From contig NC_060064.1 in assembly GCF_020283565.1 (NCBI RefSeq), positions 9,538,266 through 9,602,265 of the forward strand: a DNA stretch of 64,000 bases, read 5' to 3'. This document shows, in pieces, positions 20,366-33,100 of the stretch. Within the stretch, counting starts at the first letter, position 1. Each line of letters opens with the position of its first letter. A program made the translations under genes and the position numbers. This DNA is from Trifolium pratense (lineage: Eukaryota; Streptophyta; Magnoliopsida; Fabales; Fabaceae). A model generated the notes under the pieces. That model was not told where the DNA came from and ran no database searches. It saw nothing but the letters and a program-made list of their open reading frames with translations.

Positions 20366-23003
20366 TGTAGAATTGATTCCAATCCATCACAACTAAATCT
20401 TGTTTTCGCACCCCCACCACCAAAATTCAACACCACCCACATCATATTACCATCATCATCCGTAGCTAATTCTAAGAAATGGAAGAACATGGTTTCATTC
20501 TTCCAAGGTTTTTCCACTGGTGGTGGCAGAGGAAGGGATATCCAGAGCCTCAAAGTTGAGCTCTATGAAACAATTTCACCACTTGACCGTGGCGCCGAGG
20601 CTAGTCTTGAAGATCAACAACGTGTGGACAAGGTTAAAGTTACTCTTGCATAATAATTTATGTTTATGTGGCTTTGTTTCACTGTCTTTTATGGTTTTTT
20701 AGTTTATGGTTGATTGTGTGTGGTTCTTGTCTAGATTGCTTGTAAACTTGAGGCTGTGAATTGTGTTAAGGAGCCTCTTAACTCTGATTTGCTCAATGGA
20801 AAATGGGAGCTTTTATATACAACTTCTCAATCAATTTTGCAAACACAGGTTTGTCTCTAGAGCTTTTATATGCACTATTCTGGAATTAGATGACACTGTA
20901 TCACAAATGATCAAGACAATTTTGTTTGAAGTTTAATTATCATCCTCATCAAAATGTGGTAATTAGAACCCAACAACGTTTAGATGATATGACGCGAGTC
21001 TCTTTTAGGTTAACCAAGGTTCTGGGTTAGAGTGTTAAAACTCTTAGGGAGAGTTTGCTTCTCATTTGGGTCCCACAAGACTCGAGAGATTAGGTTTTGC
21101 AGTTGTGCGCAAAGATACCTGATTTACGCCAAAAAATAATGTGGTAATTAGTAGTACATGGTATAATGATTCTAGACCACTCCCCTTTGTTCTTTTGATA
21201 ACAAAATAGACTCAAGTTTCGGGTCTAACTCGATCAACCCCCTAAAATAGACTTCTAAGACAAGGATTGTCCAGCTTTATAGGTTTTATCTTAAGTCATA
21301 TATCTCTATGGAGAGCATTGAGTCTTTCTCAATATATAACCACTCTTTATTGTGGTCTAAGATTAGGATAGTTCATGGTTCGGAAGAAAAAACAAACTTT
21401 CCTCGATAAAACTTAACTGACATTGAATGGTTGATTGGTTATGTGTTTGTTTGAGTGTGTTTTCAAACCAAACTGAAACTGCCGTTACATAAAACTGAAC
21501 CCTAAGTTTTTTAACTAAACTGATTCTTTATGAACCACATTGTGCCAAATTACTTTTTTTAACTATATTATGACTGATAAATAAATAGATACTTGGAGTG
21601 AAATTTTAATGATTGAGAATTGGGGTATAGATTAAGTCATAACTCATAACAATAATGCGAGTCAATTTTGCTTGACTTACATTCCTTGATTACCTGATCT
21701 CAATTCAAACAAAGAATTATACATAGATTCTAATTCCCTTTTTGTTGTTTTAATTATAACATGATTGATTTTGCAATATGGTTCTATATTATGTTCATTT
21801 CCCTCGGTAAAATGATAATTAATTGGCGTTAAACTATCCTAGAGACCGAAATTCCTGCGACCAATTGGAAAGATCTACCAGGCAATTAATGCAGATACAT
21901 TGAGAGCTCAGAATATAGAAACTTGGCCATTCTACAACCAGGTACTAAAATTTTGGACATCTGTTTACATTGCGTAAATTTATGCCATTGAAACGAGAAT
22001 AAAAATCTGTCTTTGATGAGTTTTTCAATAGAAGAATTCAAGAAACTTTGCTGTTGGCGAATTTTAGTTTTTCAACTTATGCTATGATTATGAGATGGGC
22101 ATGAGCACGAAGTAAGTAAGTAGCAATATCTTGTGGTAACATGGTGTTTTGAAGATCATTTTCAAGCTTTTTAATAATTCAAGTCCTAGTTAGGTGCTAA
22201 ACGCCATTCAAAAAAGTTAGCTGCTAAATGTATAAGTAAATGAATCTTAATAATATTCTGTAATCTGCATCCCTCAAGTTTCCACTATTGTTGTAGGCCA
22301 CTGCCAATTTAGTGCCACTTAACTCAAGAAAGGTAGCTGTCAAGTTTGACTTCTTCAAGATTGCTAGTCTGGTATGTTCATAAATTCAAGTTTTACTTTA
22401 AAATTTCATATTTAGCCTATTTGTCATATTTTACAGATGACCATAAATTCAAGTATTCAATCACAAATCCGCGCATTCATGTAGCTATAACATCAATGAC
22501 CGTAACTGTTGTATCAAGATCTGACGGTGCAGAAAGCAAGTAGATTTTGTTAAAACTATAAAGTATCGAGCTTGACACCAGAACCGTTTGGTCTTGATCT
22601 AACGGCTACCGATATGCTGAGTATGAGATTTGTGACTAAAGACGTTCCAACTACATGAAGAATACGTTTTCCTGACAAATGAGTGTACAATGCTAATTAC
22701 AGATACCTATAAAATCACCCGGATCTGGTCGCGGTCAATTGGAAATTACTTATTTGGATGAAGATTTAAGGTGAGTTTGGTCAAACACAATATATATGCA
22801 TATACATTATACAAGAACAAAGTAGTACATAGTACCTTTCATCAATAATGCATTATTAATAACAAGTGACCAGGGTTAGAATTCCATTCTGATTAAATAT
22901 TAATTTCTTTCTTGTGCCGAAACTTGACAGAATATCCAGAGGTAATAGAGGCAACTTGTTTATTTTGAAAATGGTAGATCCATCCTACAGAGTCCCTCTT
23001 TGA
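20366..23003 (+). CDS. Plastid-lipid-associated protein (fibrillin, FBN3/PAP4-like), start not found
   Basis: Fibrillins are lipid-binding lipocalin-like proteins of plastoglobules and thylakoids. Six exons with GT-AG introns and matching phases: up to 20632, 20735-20848, 21843-21941, 22297-22371, 22703-22770, 22931-23003. Visible conserved blocks: [87 protein letters not shown], and the C-terminal [17 protein letters not shown]. All internal exons are open. Upstream, the frame is open from 20366 (a Pro/Ser-rich stretch that looks like a transit-peptide tail), but an in-frame TAA precedes it and the first in-frame ATG is at 20489, inside the mature domain (190 aa from there). Either an upstream exon is missed or the 5' end was lost, making it a pseudogene. 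FBN3 subgroup is from memory. Confidence 0.82.
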
Positions 23004-23302
23004 AGTGTGTTCTCCAAGAATTGCTCCTGGTAGTAGTAGTGGATGTCTTCAACTTACACTTCTCTACATGAACTTATATGCAACCAACATTCAAGTCAAG
23101 AAACAAAGGTTCACTTTGTCTAGAATTTGAATTTCTGTCCTTTTATGCTATATCAAACAAACCGAAAAGTCGAGGCCCCTTGTTTCTTGTGAAACGGAGG
23201 GGGTACACGCCCCCCTCTAAAATCTTTAGCTTATAAATTTCGATTTCGCATACACATTGTCAGCCCATTGCATATATAGGGACGATGTGTAGCGCTCAAC
23301 TG
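23004..23302. other. Downstream flank of the fibrillin-like gene, up to array junction
   Basis: No coding sequence seen. Unit-B sequence resumes at 23303 (GTTTGAACTAAGG), collinear with position 9454 of unit A. The junction shows no target duplication or transposon terminus. Confidence 0.6.
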
Positions 23303-23516
23303 GTTTGAACTAAGGATTAAAAAACAAATCATAAAATACTGTAATCAATATAAAATATATTCTTAAATTATATCTCTAAATAAAAAACAAATCATAAACT
23401 ATTCTAAACAGAAACAATTTTTTTTTTTGACAATAAACAGAAGAAAAAAAAATTAAATCCTAATGAAATCCTATTGAGTTAGTCTATAGGTAAACCTTGA
23501 CACTCAAACATGATAC

Positions 23517-25302
23517 TCAGGACTTAGTGGTTGTTTGTTTAGTACAATAATTATAAAATAAATATCTGTTTCGGACGTTGTTGTAGGCTTGTTTTTGAAG
23601 AGGGTTTAGCTCCAAAAACTTCTGAGCATTCCACCAATACTTAGAGGAATAATTACATGGTTGAAGATTAGTGCTTTGTGCTTGGCAAGCATTGATGCCA
23701 AATGATCTATAGTGAGCTTCAAAGGGTGCATCATTCCAGTTAATTGGAACTCCATTAGAGCCCCATGGATTAGTCCATATTGTTGCATAAACCTTCATTG
23801 CTTGTGTTCGATAACTTCCTCCTTTATCTTTGCTATTCTTGAACACTCTTATAGGTGTGCCATCCACAAAAAATCTGAAACATTTCATATAACAAACTAA
23901 TATTTAGATTTGCAAACTAAGATCTTCAATTATTTTCATATAAAAAAAGTACATACAATTATTAAGGATCTTCAATTTGATTTCAAAAGGTCATCTCAAC
24001 TATTTTTGGAAAATTCATTATATCTAATAGTCTGATTGGTAGGGTTTTAAAGGCTAAGTCCATATTTTAAAATATATTTGATATTTAAAAAATAAATAAA
24101 ATCAGAGAACAATATGATGAATAATTGTATAATATTTCAATTGCAGTTAATTAATTTTTTAAAATATTTTATAGTGCCAATAATTTAAAAGAGAAAAGTA
24201 AGCCCTCTCCACCTTTCTAAAATATTTCAATCCAAACATACGTACCTAATATTTTATACATATTTTTCAATCACAAAAATATGGTTTAATCTAACTTATT
24301 TAAAGGAGAATATTAAGTTAAAATGTCAAATTAATCACATGGGGTTTATAAATTCTATTTAAGCCTAATATCATCCTAATGTGAAATTTTGAGTTTTTTC
24401 AAATCCTTACAAAAAAGATAAAAAATAATAATTCTACAGGAACAAAAAATAATACAAGGCAAGAAAAAAAGAGAAGAATAATGAGAATATTGTTACATAC
24501 ACTATGTGTTTTTCATTCAAAAGAAGTGTGTAATCATGAAAATCTTGCCCATTAATATAAATGTTTGTGTGCAATATAGGAGGTTGATTAAGATTGCCAC
24601 CTAAAAATTCAAAGTCAATTTCATCTCGAGTAGTCCCGGTATTAGAAATCAACTGCAACAAATAGAAATTGAGAAGCAATAATAAAATTATTTAAGTTTA
24701 AAGTGTAAACTAATACTATGAATTAAAATAAATTCATATATACACGTGCAAAAATAAAATCACAATAATATTGATATATAAGAAAAAGTACATAAAAGGT
24801 AATGATCACGGCAGTTGAATCCTTTTTAGGCAACTTAATTCTCATGCTGAACCATCCGAAACCATAGCTTTGAACAGATTGAAAACCAGAACCTAAGATT
24901 AAAACAATTGTTAGAAATTTTTTGTTAAATAATGTTATTGCTTAAAATCACTAGAAAAAGTTAAAATAACAACGTAAATTAGAGACAAAATAATTATATT
25001 ATTCATCAAATTTAGCGTCGCTAACACTCAAGCGAAGATATTTAGAAATTTTTTTCTTCGAGTATTTGTCACTATTCTAACTTTTTTAATAGATAAAATG
25101 TGTATGTATAATGAACTATGCATGTCATACCGGAGTTTTGATCCAACGTGAGTTGAACTTCCCATCTTTGATCGAGAATTCGCATATTTTGTTGTCCCCA
25201 AAGAGAAATATAATTTTGCTCGAATGGACAATCAACACTTTTGACGTGTGATAGAACAAGAATGAAAAACAACAAAAGAAAAGCTTGACGAGAAAAATTC
25301 AT
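23517..25302 (-). CDS. XTH: Xyloglucan endotransglucosylase/hydrolase-like, copy B
   Basis: Four exons (25302-25131, 24892-24792, 24652-24501, 23874-23517) encode 260 aa. Signal peptide, DEIDFEFLG at 101-109, cysteines C205 and C215 (first C-terminal disulfide) and C252 in YNYC are all kept. The reading frame then ends TKQTTTKS, so the last cysteine typical of XTHs is missing. The 15-residue gap after the catalytic strand is shared with the other copies. Distinguishing changes: an Ile for Thr in exon 2 (AVIITFY) and SNTGTTRDE before the catalytic motif. Its downstream flank is replaced 202 bp past the stop by the fibrillin block, so its native 3' end may differ. Confidence 0.87.
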
Positions 25303-25395
25303 AGTGTTTCTTTTTAAAAATAATATGTGAAATTGTTTAATTGAGTCTTATTACAAGACACGAATACGTGAAAAATTCATAGTGTTTCGTTTCTT

Positions 25396-25405
25396 ATTAT
25401 ATATA
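25396..25405 (-). promoter_or_regulatory. TATA box, XTH copy B
   Basis: Same position as in copy A, but with one base changed downstream in the box (TATATATAATAAG on the minus strand). Confidence 0.55.
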
Positions 25406-26368
25406 GAGAGGACACGATAAGACAGACACGACTGGACAAAAAATACGATAGAGACAAAAAATAATATAAGAAGTTGGATAGAGATATTACATTATCCGAT
25501 GATGTGTTTGATGCACACATGATAAGAAACATGTGTTATGTGTCATCAAATATTTGATTGAGAAAAAATATGATAAAAGATTTTACCGTGTCACGATATC
25601 AAAAAAAATAAAAAAATTACCATGCCTCTTATCTTACCCACCAAATAAGTCCTAATGTTTGATAAGTCAGCATATATAATATATTTTTATTATCAAGTAG
25701 TCTGGTCAACATATATAATATAATATTATAATAACTTAATATTAAAGTTTATCATGTGCCGCCTCTTTTAGTTAAAATTTCATCCTTGATAAAGGCTCGA
25801 TTAAAACAAACAAAATATATGATTAGAAAATAATTTATACAATTAAGCACATAAACTATAATTTTAAATATAAAAATTTAAAATTAATAATTAATAAATT
25901 ATACACATATCGGTAATCTCATTATTATAGTACATTATTAGAACTATATGCCCTTGCATCAAAAAAAGAACTATATGCCCTTATAAAATTGCTAAAAAAA
26001 TTTGAAACTAATTAATAAAATTAAAATATATATTAGAACTATACCAACTAATAATCCCTTACCAAAAAAATACGAACTAATAATCCAGCTCAATATTATT
26101 ATCCCAATTCCTAATAGGCTATAAAATATTATGGATATGTTTGGATTTACTAATTTTTAAGTTTATGAAAAATATTTTATGCAAATAAATAAGTTTTTAT
26201 GTTAATTCGTAAATTCTCGCTGACGAAAATTGTATTTTTATAAATTGTACTTTCATAAACTATTTTGATAAACTTATGAATAATACATAAAAATTTATTT
26301 ATGTGGATAAATATGTTTTCCAAATGCTCTACAATGATAAACTCCATAATCAAAGGTTATAATTGCTA

Positions 26369-26596
26369 CTACCTTCGTCCCAAAATAATGGTCTTTTATG
26401 CATACAAATGCATAATTCGAATCATTAATATCTTTAGTTTTCTTTTATGAAAAATTATAAAAATTTAATATTGTGAAAATATTCATTGAGACAAATCAAA
26501 CAATATTATATTTGCTAATATTTGTCTTTATACATTAGTAACAAAATACGGTAAAAATAAATATCAACAGGGACAATTCTTTTGGGACGGAGGGAG
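26369..26596. mobile_element. Stowaway-type MITE, unit B
   Basis: Same element at the same place, with TA duplication and the right end GGGACGGAGGGAG; the left end carries CTTCGTCCC. Confidence 0.85.
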
Positions 26597-26798
26597 TATT
26601 TGCTATAACAAGTGACAACAACGGGTACCACCAATCCTCTTCATCTACCAATCAATCCCCTGTTGAAACTTGCAACAACAAAAGAGTATTCATTTTCGAT
26701 GTTAGACCATCTCTAATGGTGTAGTACTTATGATACTTATTAGTATTACCATTGGAGTACCACTCATTTGAGTACCTATTAGGTATCGCTTCTAGAAT

Positions 26799-26804
<6 letters not shown>

Positions 26805-26840
<36 letters not shown>
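26805..26840. repeat. (CT)n microsatellite, expanded in unit B
   Basis: About 18 CT units. The matching tract is short in unit A (about 12967-12979); in C, D and E it is short and interrupted by CTGTCTCTTC. A useful marker of unit ancestry. Confidence 0.9.
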
Positions 26841-26842
<2 letters not shown>

Positions 26843-27413
26843 TGAACCCACTTTATTTTTCATTAAAATATTCTTTTCATAGGACCCATTTTATTTTATA
26901 TATTGAATTTGAATTAATGGATATTTACACAAAAATATATTTTTTGGTACATCACAAAAACACAATTTTTGAATAGGCGTACTCATCTTCATCTTCAAAA
27001 TTAATTGTTTTTTTGGTACATCACAAAATTAATTTTTTTTTAAAATTATGTAATGTTATTTTAAATTATATTTTAATTATGTAATTTTTAAAACTTGGCA
27101 ATATTATTTTAAATTAAATTTTGAATTTTAATTATTTTTTCGAATTATAAAAATAAAATAGTACATACTAATTTTGTAATTTTATCATTCAATCAATTTA
27201 TATTATAAAATAGATAATTAAATAATAAGTTATTGTAATGATGCGGAGTTATTGATGGGACCTATTTTAGAACTTTTTAAGAAGTGTTAGGTTGGAGGGG
27301 TTGAGTACATATTAGGTACTATTATTAAAAAATAATAAATTAGTGACGTGTCCATGTGAGACTAATTTAAGAACTCAAATTTGGAGTTCTCCATTAGATT
27401 TCAACTGTGAGAT

Positions 27414-28036
27414 TAGGGATGGCAATTGGACTCATACCCAATGGGTATCCGCAAAAAATACCCACAATGGGTAGGGTAAAAACCCGCATTTTGGGTACGG
27501 GGACGAGTATGGGTAATTACTCGCAAAAATGAACGGGTATGAGTGCAGATACAGATACCTTAGTACCCACCCCGCCCCATACCCATATAGTATATATTTA
27601 TTTATTTTATTTATATTATCATATAATAATATATGTATATCAATTTTTAAAAAATACAACACTATTAAACTATTACACATTTTTAATAAAAATATATATT
27701 TATAATATAGTGCAAACACGATATGAGTATGTCAATAAGGATATGAACTTTATCACGAGATTAATAATAATTTTGTTTATGATTTTAATGAGTCAACACT
27801 AAAATCTCTGAATTTTTATTAATTTTATTAAAATGATATGATATTTTATAATTGATCAATTTATTTTTAGCAAAAATGCGGGTAACGGGTACGAGTATGG
27901 GTACTTGAATACCCAGAGGGTATGGACATGGGTACAAAGATTGTTACCTACGTGGATATGAGGATGCGTACGTGTATTTTTTCAAACTGCGGGTATGAGA
28001 ATGGATACTATAGTACCCTACCCATTGTCATCCCTA
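27414..28036. mobile_element. hAT-type MITE, unit B
   Basis: Same element and same flanking duplication TGTGAGAT as unit A. Confidence 0.9.
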
Positions 28037-28176
28037 TGTGAGATGTTTAAAGCTTCATTAACTACTAATGCTTCCATATGAGATTTGAAGTGAGCCAACA
28101 ATTAATTTTAATGGTGCCTAAATTTATTTCATCTAAATTAATTCTAGAAGTCACGAAAGTGTGCATTCAACTTTAA

Positions 28177-28206
28177 CTAGTATCCGGACCCGTGCCAAGC
28201 ACGGGT
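28177..28206 (-). mobile_element. Helitron-like 3' terminus (end of unit B)
   Basis: Same hairpin and CTAG end as in unit A. Confidence 0.5.
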
Positions 28207-30198
28207 AAAATGAAACTACAAAAATAACATTTTAATATTAAAATTTTCAAAATTCTCAAATAAAAAGAATATAAATATAGGATATCGTATTAATATATGA
28301 ATATAAATATAAATCCGGGGTAAATCTCAATGTAAAAATATAGACTCGTGTGTAAAATTTTTTTTAAAAAAAAAACCCAAACAAACAAAAAAAAAGTTAA
28401 ATTCGATAGTAAAATAAATATTAAACAAAAATCCAAAAAAAATTATCATAATATATCTTATATTAGTTAATTTTCACATCAATATCCTCCGAATAAAATA
28501 AATATAGAACCTAGTATATATTATAAATAAAAAATATGTCTTTGTATTAATATATGAACAAACATACGGTTCCTATAATAATATATTTTTTTGGTATTCG
28601 TTTATCAAAAATATATACTTTTTGGTATTTACCATCTTGTTCTTAGGGGAAAAATTCTCTGATAATTAATAGTTCGACCGCCATGTGCATATATATCCCC
28701 AAATAATACATGTGCAAATTTCTCACATAAATAAAAAAATAGATCATATATAAATAACAAAATAAAAAGAACACAGGCCACATAAAAATACAAAAAAATA
28801 GGTCTATGTATTAATATATGAGTAAAAGTATAAAATCCTGTATAAATGTCTTAAAATAAAAGTATATAACCACGATAAAAAATATAAAAAATAAAATAGA
28901 TAAAAAAAATAGGAAAATTAATTAAAAAAAATAGGAGAATGTCTTAAAATCCCGTATAAATGTCTTAAAATAATTGTACTATTTTCCTCCTTTTTTTTTT
29001 GAACAATTCTCTTACTCCTCTTTATTATTAGTCTTCTCTTTTTCTTTTTTTTTGGTACAAATTATTGGTCTTCTCTAAATAAATAAAAAATTAATACAGA
29101 AAATAATCTTAACGTAATCAAATAAATTTAATCCACTCTAAGAAAAGAATATCATTGATCCCGTCAAGTTCTATCGCAACCAACTTGGTCTTAATGCATT
29201 CCTTTCATAGTCTTTCTATACATCTGCAAATAAAATATAATAAATGATTAAATCCAATATAAAACATTGCTTTGGATATTTTTAAGGTACAATAAATATA
29301 ATAAAATTAATGTATGCAATAAAAAGAATATTGCTTAACGATGTGAATTTTTTGTACAACTATTAATAGAAGGTTGCATCGCCTATTTCGTTATAGAATG
29401 TTTTTAATAACGTCCAATTTTGCATATTATTAGTATTAATGGTACAACTATATATCATCAATTGTCTATGTAGAATTTGAATTTTTGGTTTCTCATGTGA
29501 ATTATGTGAATTAATTGTTAAAGCCATATGAGAAGAGAAACCTTTTGGACATGCCATGTGTAGAAAATTCTTTGAAAAAAAGGACTCAAATCACGGGTAA
29601 AAACGTGTTTGTAAATTCTTTTTCCCATGAAACTTATTAAAACACAAAAATTCATATTTTAAATTATTCTATTTTACTTTTCTTAATAAGTATGAATTTT
29701 TTTATTTATTTATAATATAAAACGAAGGAAAATTTCAATACTACTATGATTTCTTTTTCTCAAATTTAACTTCCTGTTTATCCACTACTTTTTTGTTTTT
29801 ACTAATTATATATAGTACCTTCTTACTAAATCTCTTTTTTAAATATTTTTTCTTTCGTCATTGTAGTATTTTCTTACCAAATATTTTTTTTAATCAATCC
29901 TTACCAAATGTTTTGATATGAGTGTGTCATTTGTAATCAATAGCAGTATTATTACTGAAAAGAGAAAATATAAAACAAATTACTTGTTTGAACTAAGGAT
30001 TAAAAAACAAATCATAAAATACTGTAATCAATATAAAATATATTCTTAAATTATATCTCTAAATAAAAAACAAATCATAAACTATTCTAAACAGAAACAA
30101 ATTTTGTTTTTGACAATAAACAGAAGAAAAAAAATTAAATCCTAATGAAATCCTATTGAGTTAGTCTATAGGTAAACCTTGACACTCAAACTTGATAC

Positions 30199-33100
30199 TC
30201 AGGACTTAGTGGTTGTTTGTTTAGTACAATAATTATAAAATAAATAGTTGTTTCGGACGTTGTTGTAGGCTTGTTTTTGAAGAGGGTTTAGCTCCAAAAA
30301 CTTCTGAGCATTCCACCAATACTTAGAGGAATAATTACATGGTTGAAGATTAGTGCTTTGTGCTTGGCAAGCATTGATGCCAAATGATCTATAGTGAGCT
30401 TCAAAGGGTGCATCATTCCAGTTAATTGGAACTCCATTAGAGCCCCATGGATTAGTCCATATTGTTGCATAAACCTTCATTGCTTGTGTTCGATAACTTC
30501 CTCCTTTATCTTTGCTATTCTTGAACACTCTTATAGGTGTGCCATCCACAAAAAATCTGAAACATTTCATATAACAAACTAATATTTAGATTTGCAAACT
30601 AAGATCTTCAATTATTTTCATATAAAAAAAGTACATACAATTATTAAGGATCTTCAATTTGATTTCAAAAGGTCATCTCAACTATTTTTGGAAAATTCAT
30701 TATATCTAATAGTCTGATTGGTAGGGTTTTAAAGGCTAAGTCCATATTTTAAAATATATTTGATATTTTAAAAATAAATAAAATCAGAGAACAATATGAT
30801 GAATAATTGTATAATATTTCAATTGCAGTTAATTAATTTTAAAAAATATTTTATAGTGCCAATAATTTAAAAGAGAAAAGTAAGCCCTCTCCACCTTTCT
30901 AAAATATTTCAATCCAAACATACGTACCTAATATTTTATACATATTTTTCAATCACAAAAATATGGTTTAATCTGTAACGACCCATTTTTCGTATTCGTA
31001 TATTTTATTAAATGTATTTTATTTATTAATTGGCTTTTATTATTTTAGTGAGCGACGAATAATTATTTAGCCGAACGTAAGTTATTAGACGCGAGAACCA
31101 TTGTTTTGGGCTTATGGGCGTGAGAGGCCATATGGGCCTAAGCCAATTGGGCTTGGTCCATGACTTTAGGGAATGGTATAAGTAGCAATATCAACCTTGA
31201 ATAGTATCATAACTTCATTTCCTTGAGTGAGCTAGAGCAAAGCTAAGCTAGGGTTTGATCAAGAGAGAAAGCTTGAGCAAGAGAAGGCTTGAATCATCAC
31301 CAAACTTAAGGTAAGAGATTAGAATTCATGATTCTTGAGTGGCAAGGAGAGGGGAGATTGTCTATGTCTCCATTCCCGAACTCTCCCACTCAATTTCTTT
31401 TAGACTTTGATTAAGCTTTTGTATGTGAGTATGATGTTATTCATCATCACTTTGTATGTGTTAATCACTAGCTTGATTCCATGAAGAATATGTATGTATT
31501 TGAACCATGTTTGAAAAGTTTGAGAAAGTTACTTAAAACCCAAGAAATTGGCATGATTTTGATCATTAGAGGTATTTGGATGTTTGGAAGGGATGATTAA
31601 TGTTCCTTGATACCATATATGTTTGAAATGGCTGTTTATATGAATTTATAACATGTTTGGATGAATTTTTGAGTTGATTTGAGGTTAAACCGCCTTAGAT
31701 AACTCAAGAACAGATATTCTGTTCTGGTGTAGTTCGCTAAGCGACCAGGAGTTCGCTGTAGCGAACATGTTCGCTGAAGCTCGCCAATGCTCGCCATGAG
31801 CAGGTGACTCCCGGGTGAGGTTCGCGTAGGCTCGCTAAGCCTTCGCTCAGCGAATGGTTCGTTGAAGCTCGCCAATGCTCGCCATGAGCAGGTGACTTCC
31901 TGGTGTGGTTCGCCATGTCTCGCTAAGGCTTCGCTTAGCGAAGGCATCTATGACAGCAATTCTTGTTGATGTTTGTAAGTGTGATTAGGCACTTGTATCA
32001 TGGTTTAAAAGTATCCTTACATGATTGTTGATACATGTCGATGCTGTTAATGCTTATTGTTAATCGTTATATGATTGATAAACGTGTATGCAATAAGTTG
32101 TAGCTTAAGTGAGCAATGTGATGTTTTGGCATTAATTTGTAATGTTAAGTGAATGTGTTAGGATTGTGTTCCCGCATTCATAATGAGTAGCTTCAAGCTA
32201 GAAATATCATATTGATGATATGTGTAAACATACATGCATTCATGTATATATATGTTGAATTGGAAACTTGGGTTCCAATAGATTTAAATGGATTTTTGAG
32301 TCCATAAGGAAGCCGAGGATCGGATTAGTTGAATCCATAAGATCTAGAGCTGCTATCCAGCAGGATATAAAACTGTTTAACTTATCCATGAGGGATATGA
32401 AGGTTTGGTAAGTTCCGAACAATCCGGCAAGATGTAAAACTGTTTAACTTATCCATGAGGGGTAAAAGGCAATTGGTACCACATGCATTAGTCGTGTCTA
32501 GGGATGGCATGACATAGAATGATTGGCATTAGATACATTAGGGTAAATGCGCATATATTTGATAAATGGTATGTGACATTATCTGGCTGAACGGTGCTAA
32601 ACTTTATTAATTGATAACTGTTTGGTGCGATGTTTTGACGTGAGTTAGAATATGTATGATGTAGTTCGAAAGTGTAAGACCTTTCTTATACTCGTATGAT
32701 ATGCGGTTATGTTTTCTAACTCTCTGCTTTGTGTTATTTGCTGGACCTTTGGGGGTTCAGATATTCAGGCTGAGGATTGTGCCGACGTTTAGACTGCTGT
32801 TCTAGCGTGGTGTTGAAGTACCTTTTGGTGAGGAGACTTAGCATAGATTACTCCTCTTAGTACTAGCTTTTGACTAGAGTTTGTAAATAGTAAATGCTCT
32901 GGTAATGTAACATCGAGTCGGGGATTTCGCTTGGCTTTCATCGTATATCGGTGTTACCTTTTTGATATGCTAGTTCTTGTATAAGTGACATCCTTAGGGA
33001 TGAATATGGCTTATGTATATATATATATATATGTATATATATGCAATGCTTGGTTGAATGAATCCGCTGTTGCTTTTCATGTTAAAATTCATGACGCTCT

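Larger units (their letters stand above)
14611..28475. repeat. Tandem unit B (rearranged, 13.9 kb)
   Basis: Same order as A but enlarged by two events. A Mutator-like element lies at 14659-15903. In addition, 668 bp (equivalent to 8786-9453 of A) are replaced by 6600 bp (16703-23302) carrying a gypsy-type LTR and a fibrillin-like gene. The segment 15913-16702 is AT-rich unit sequence without genes. After 23303 the unit is collinear with the others again. Confidence 0.9.
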
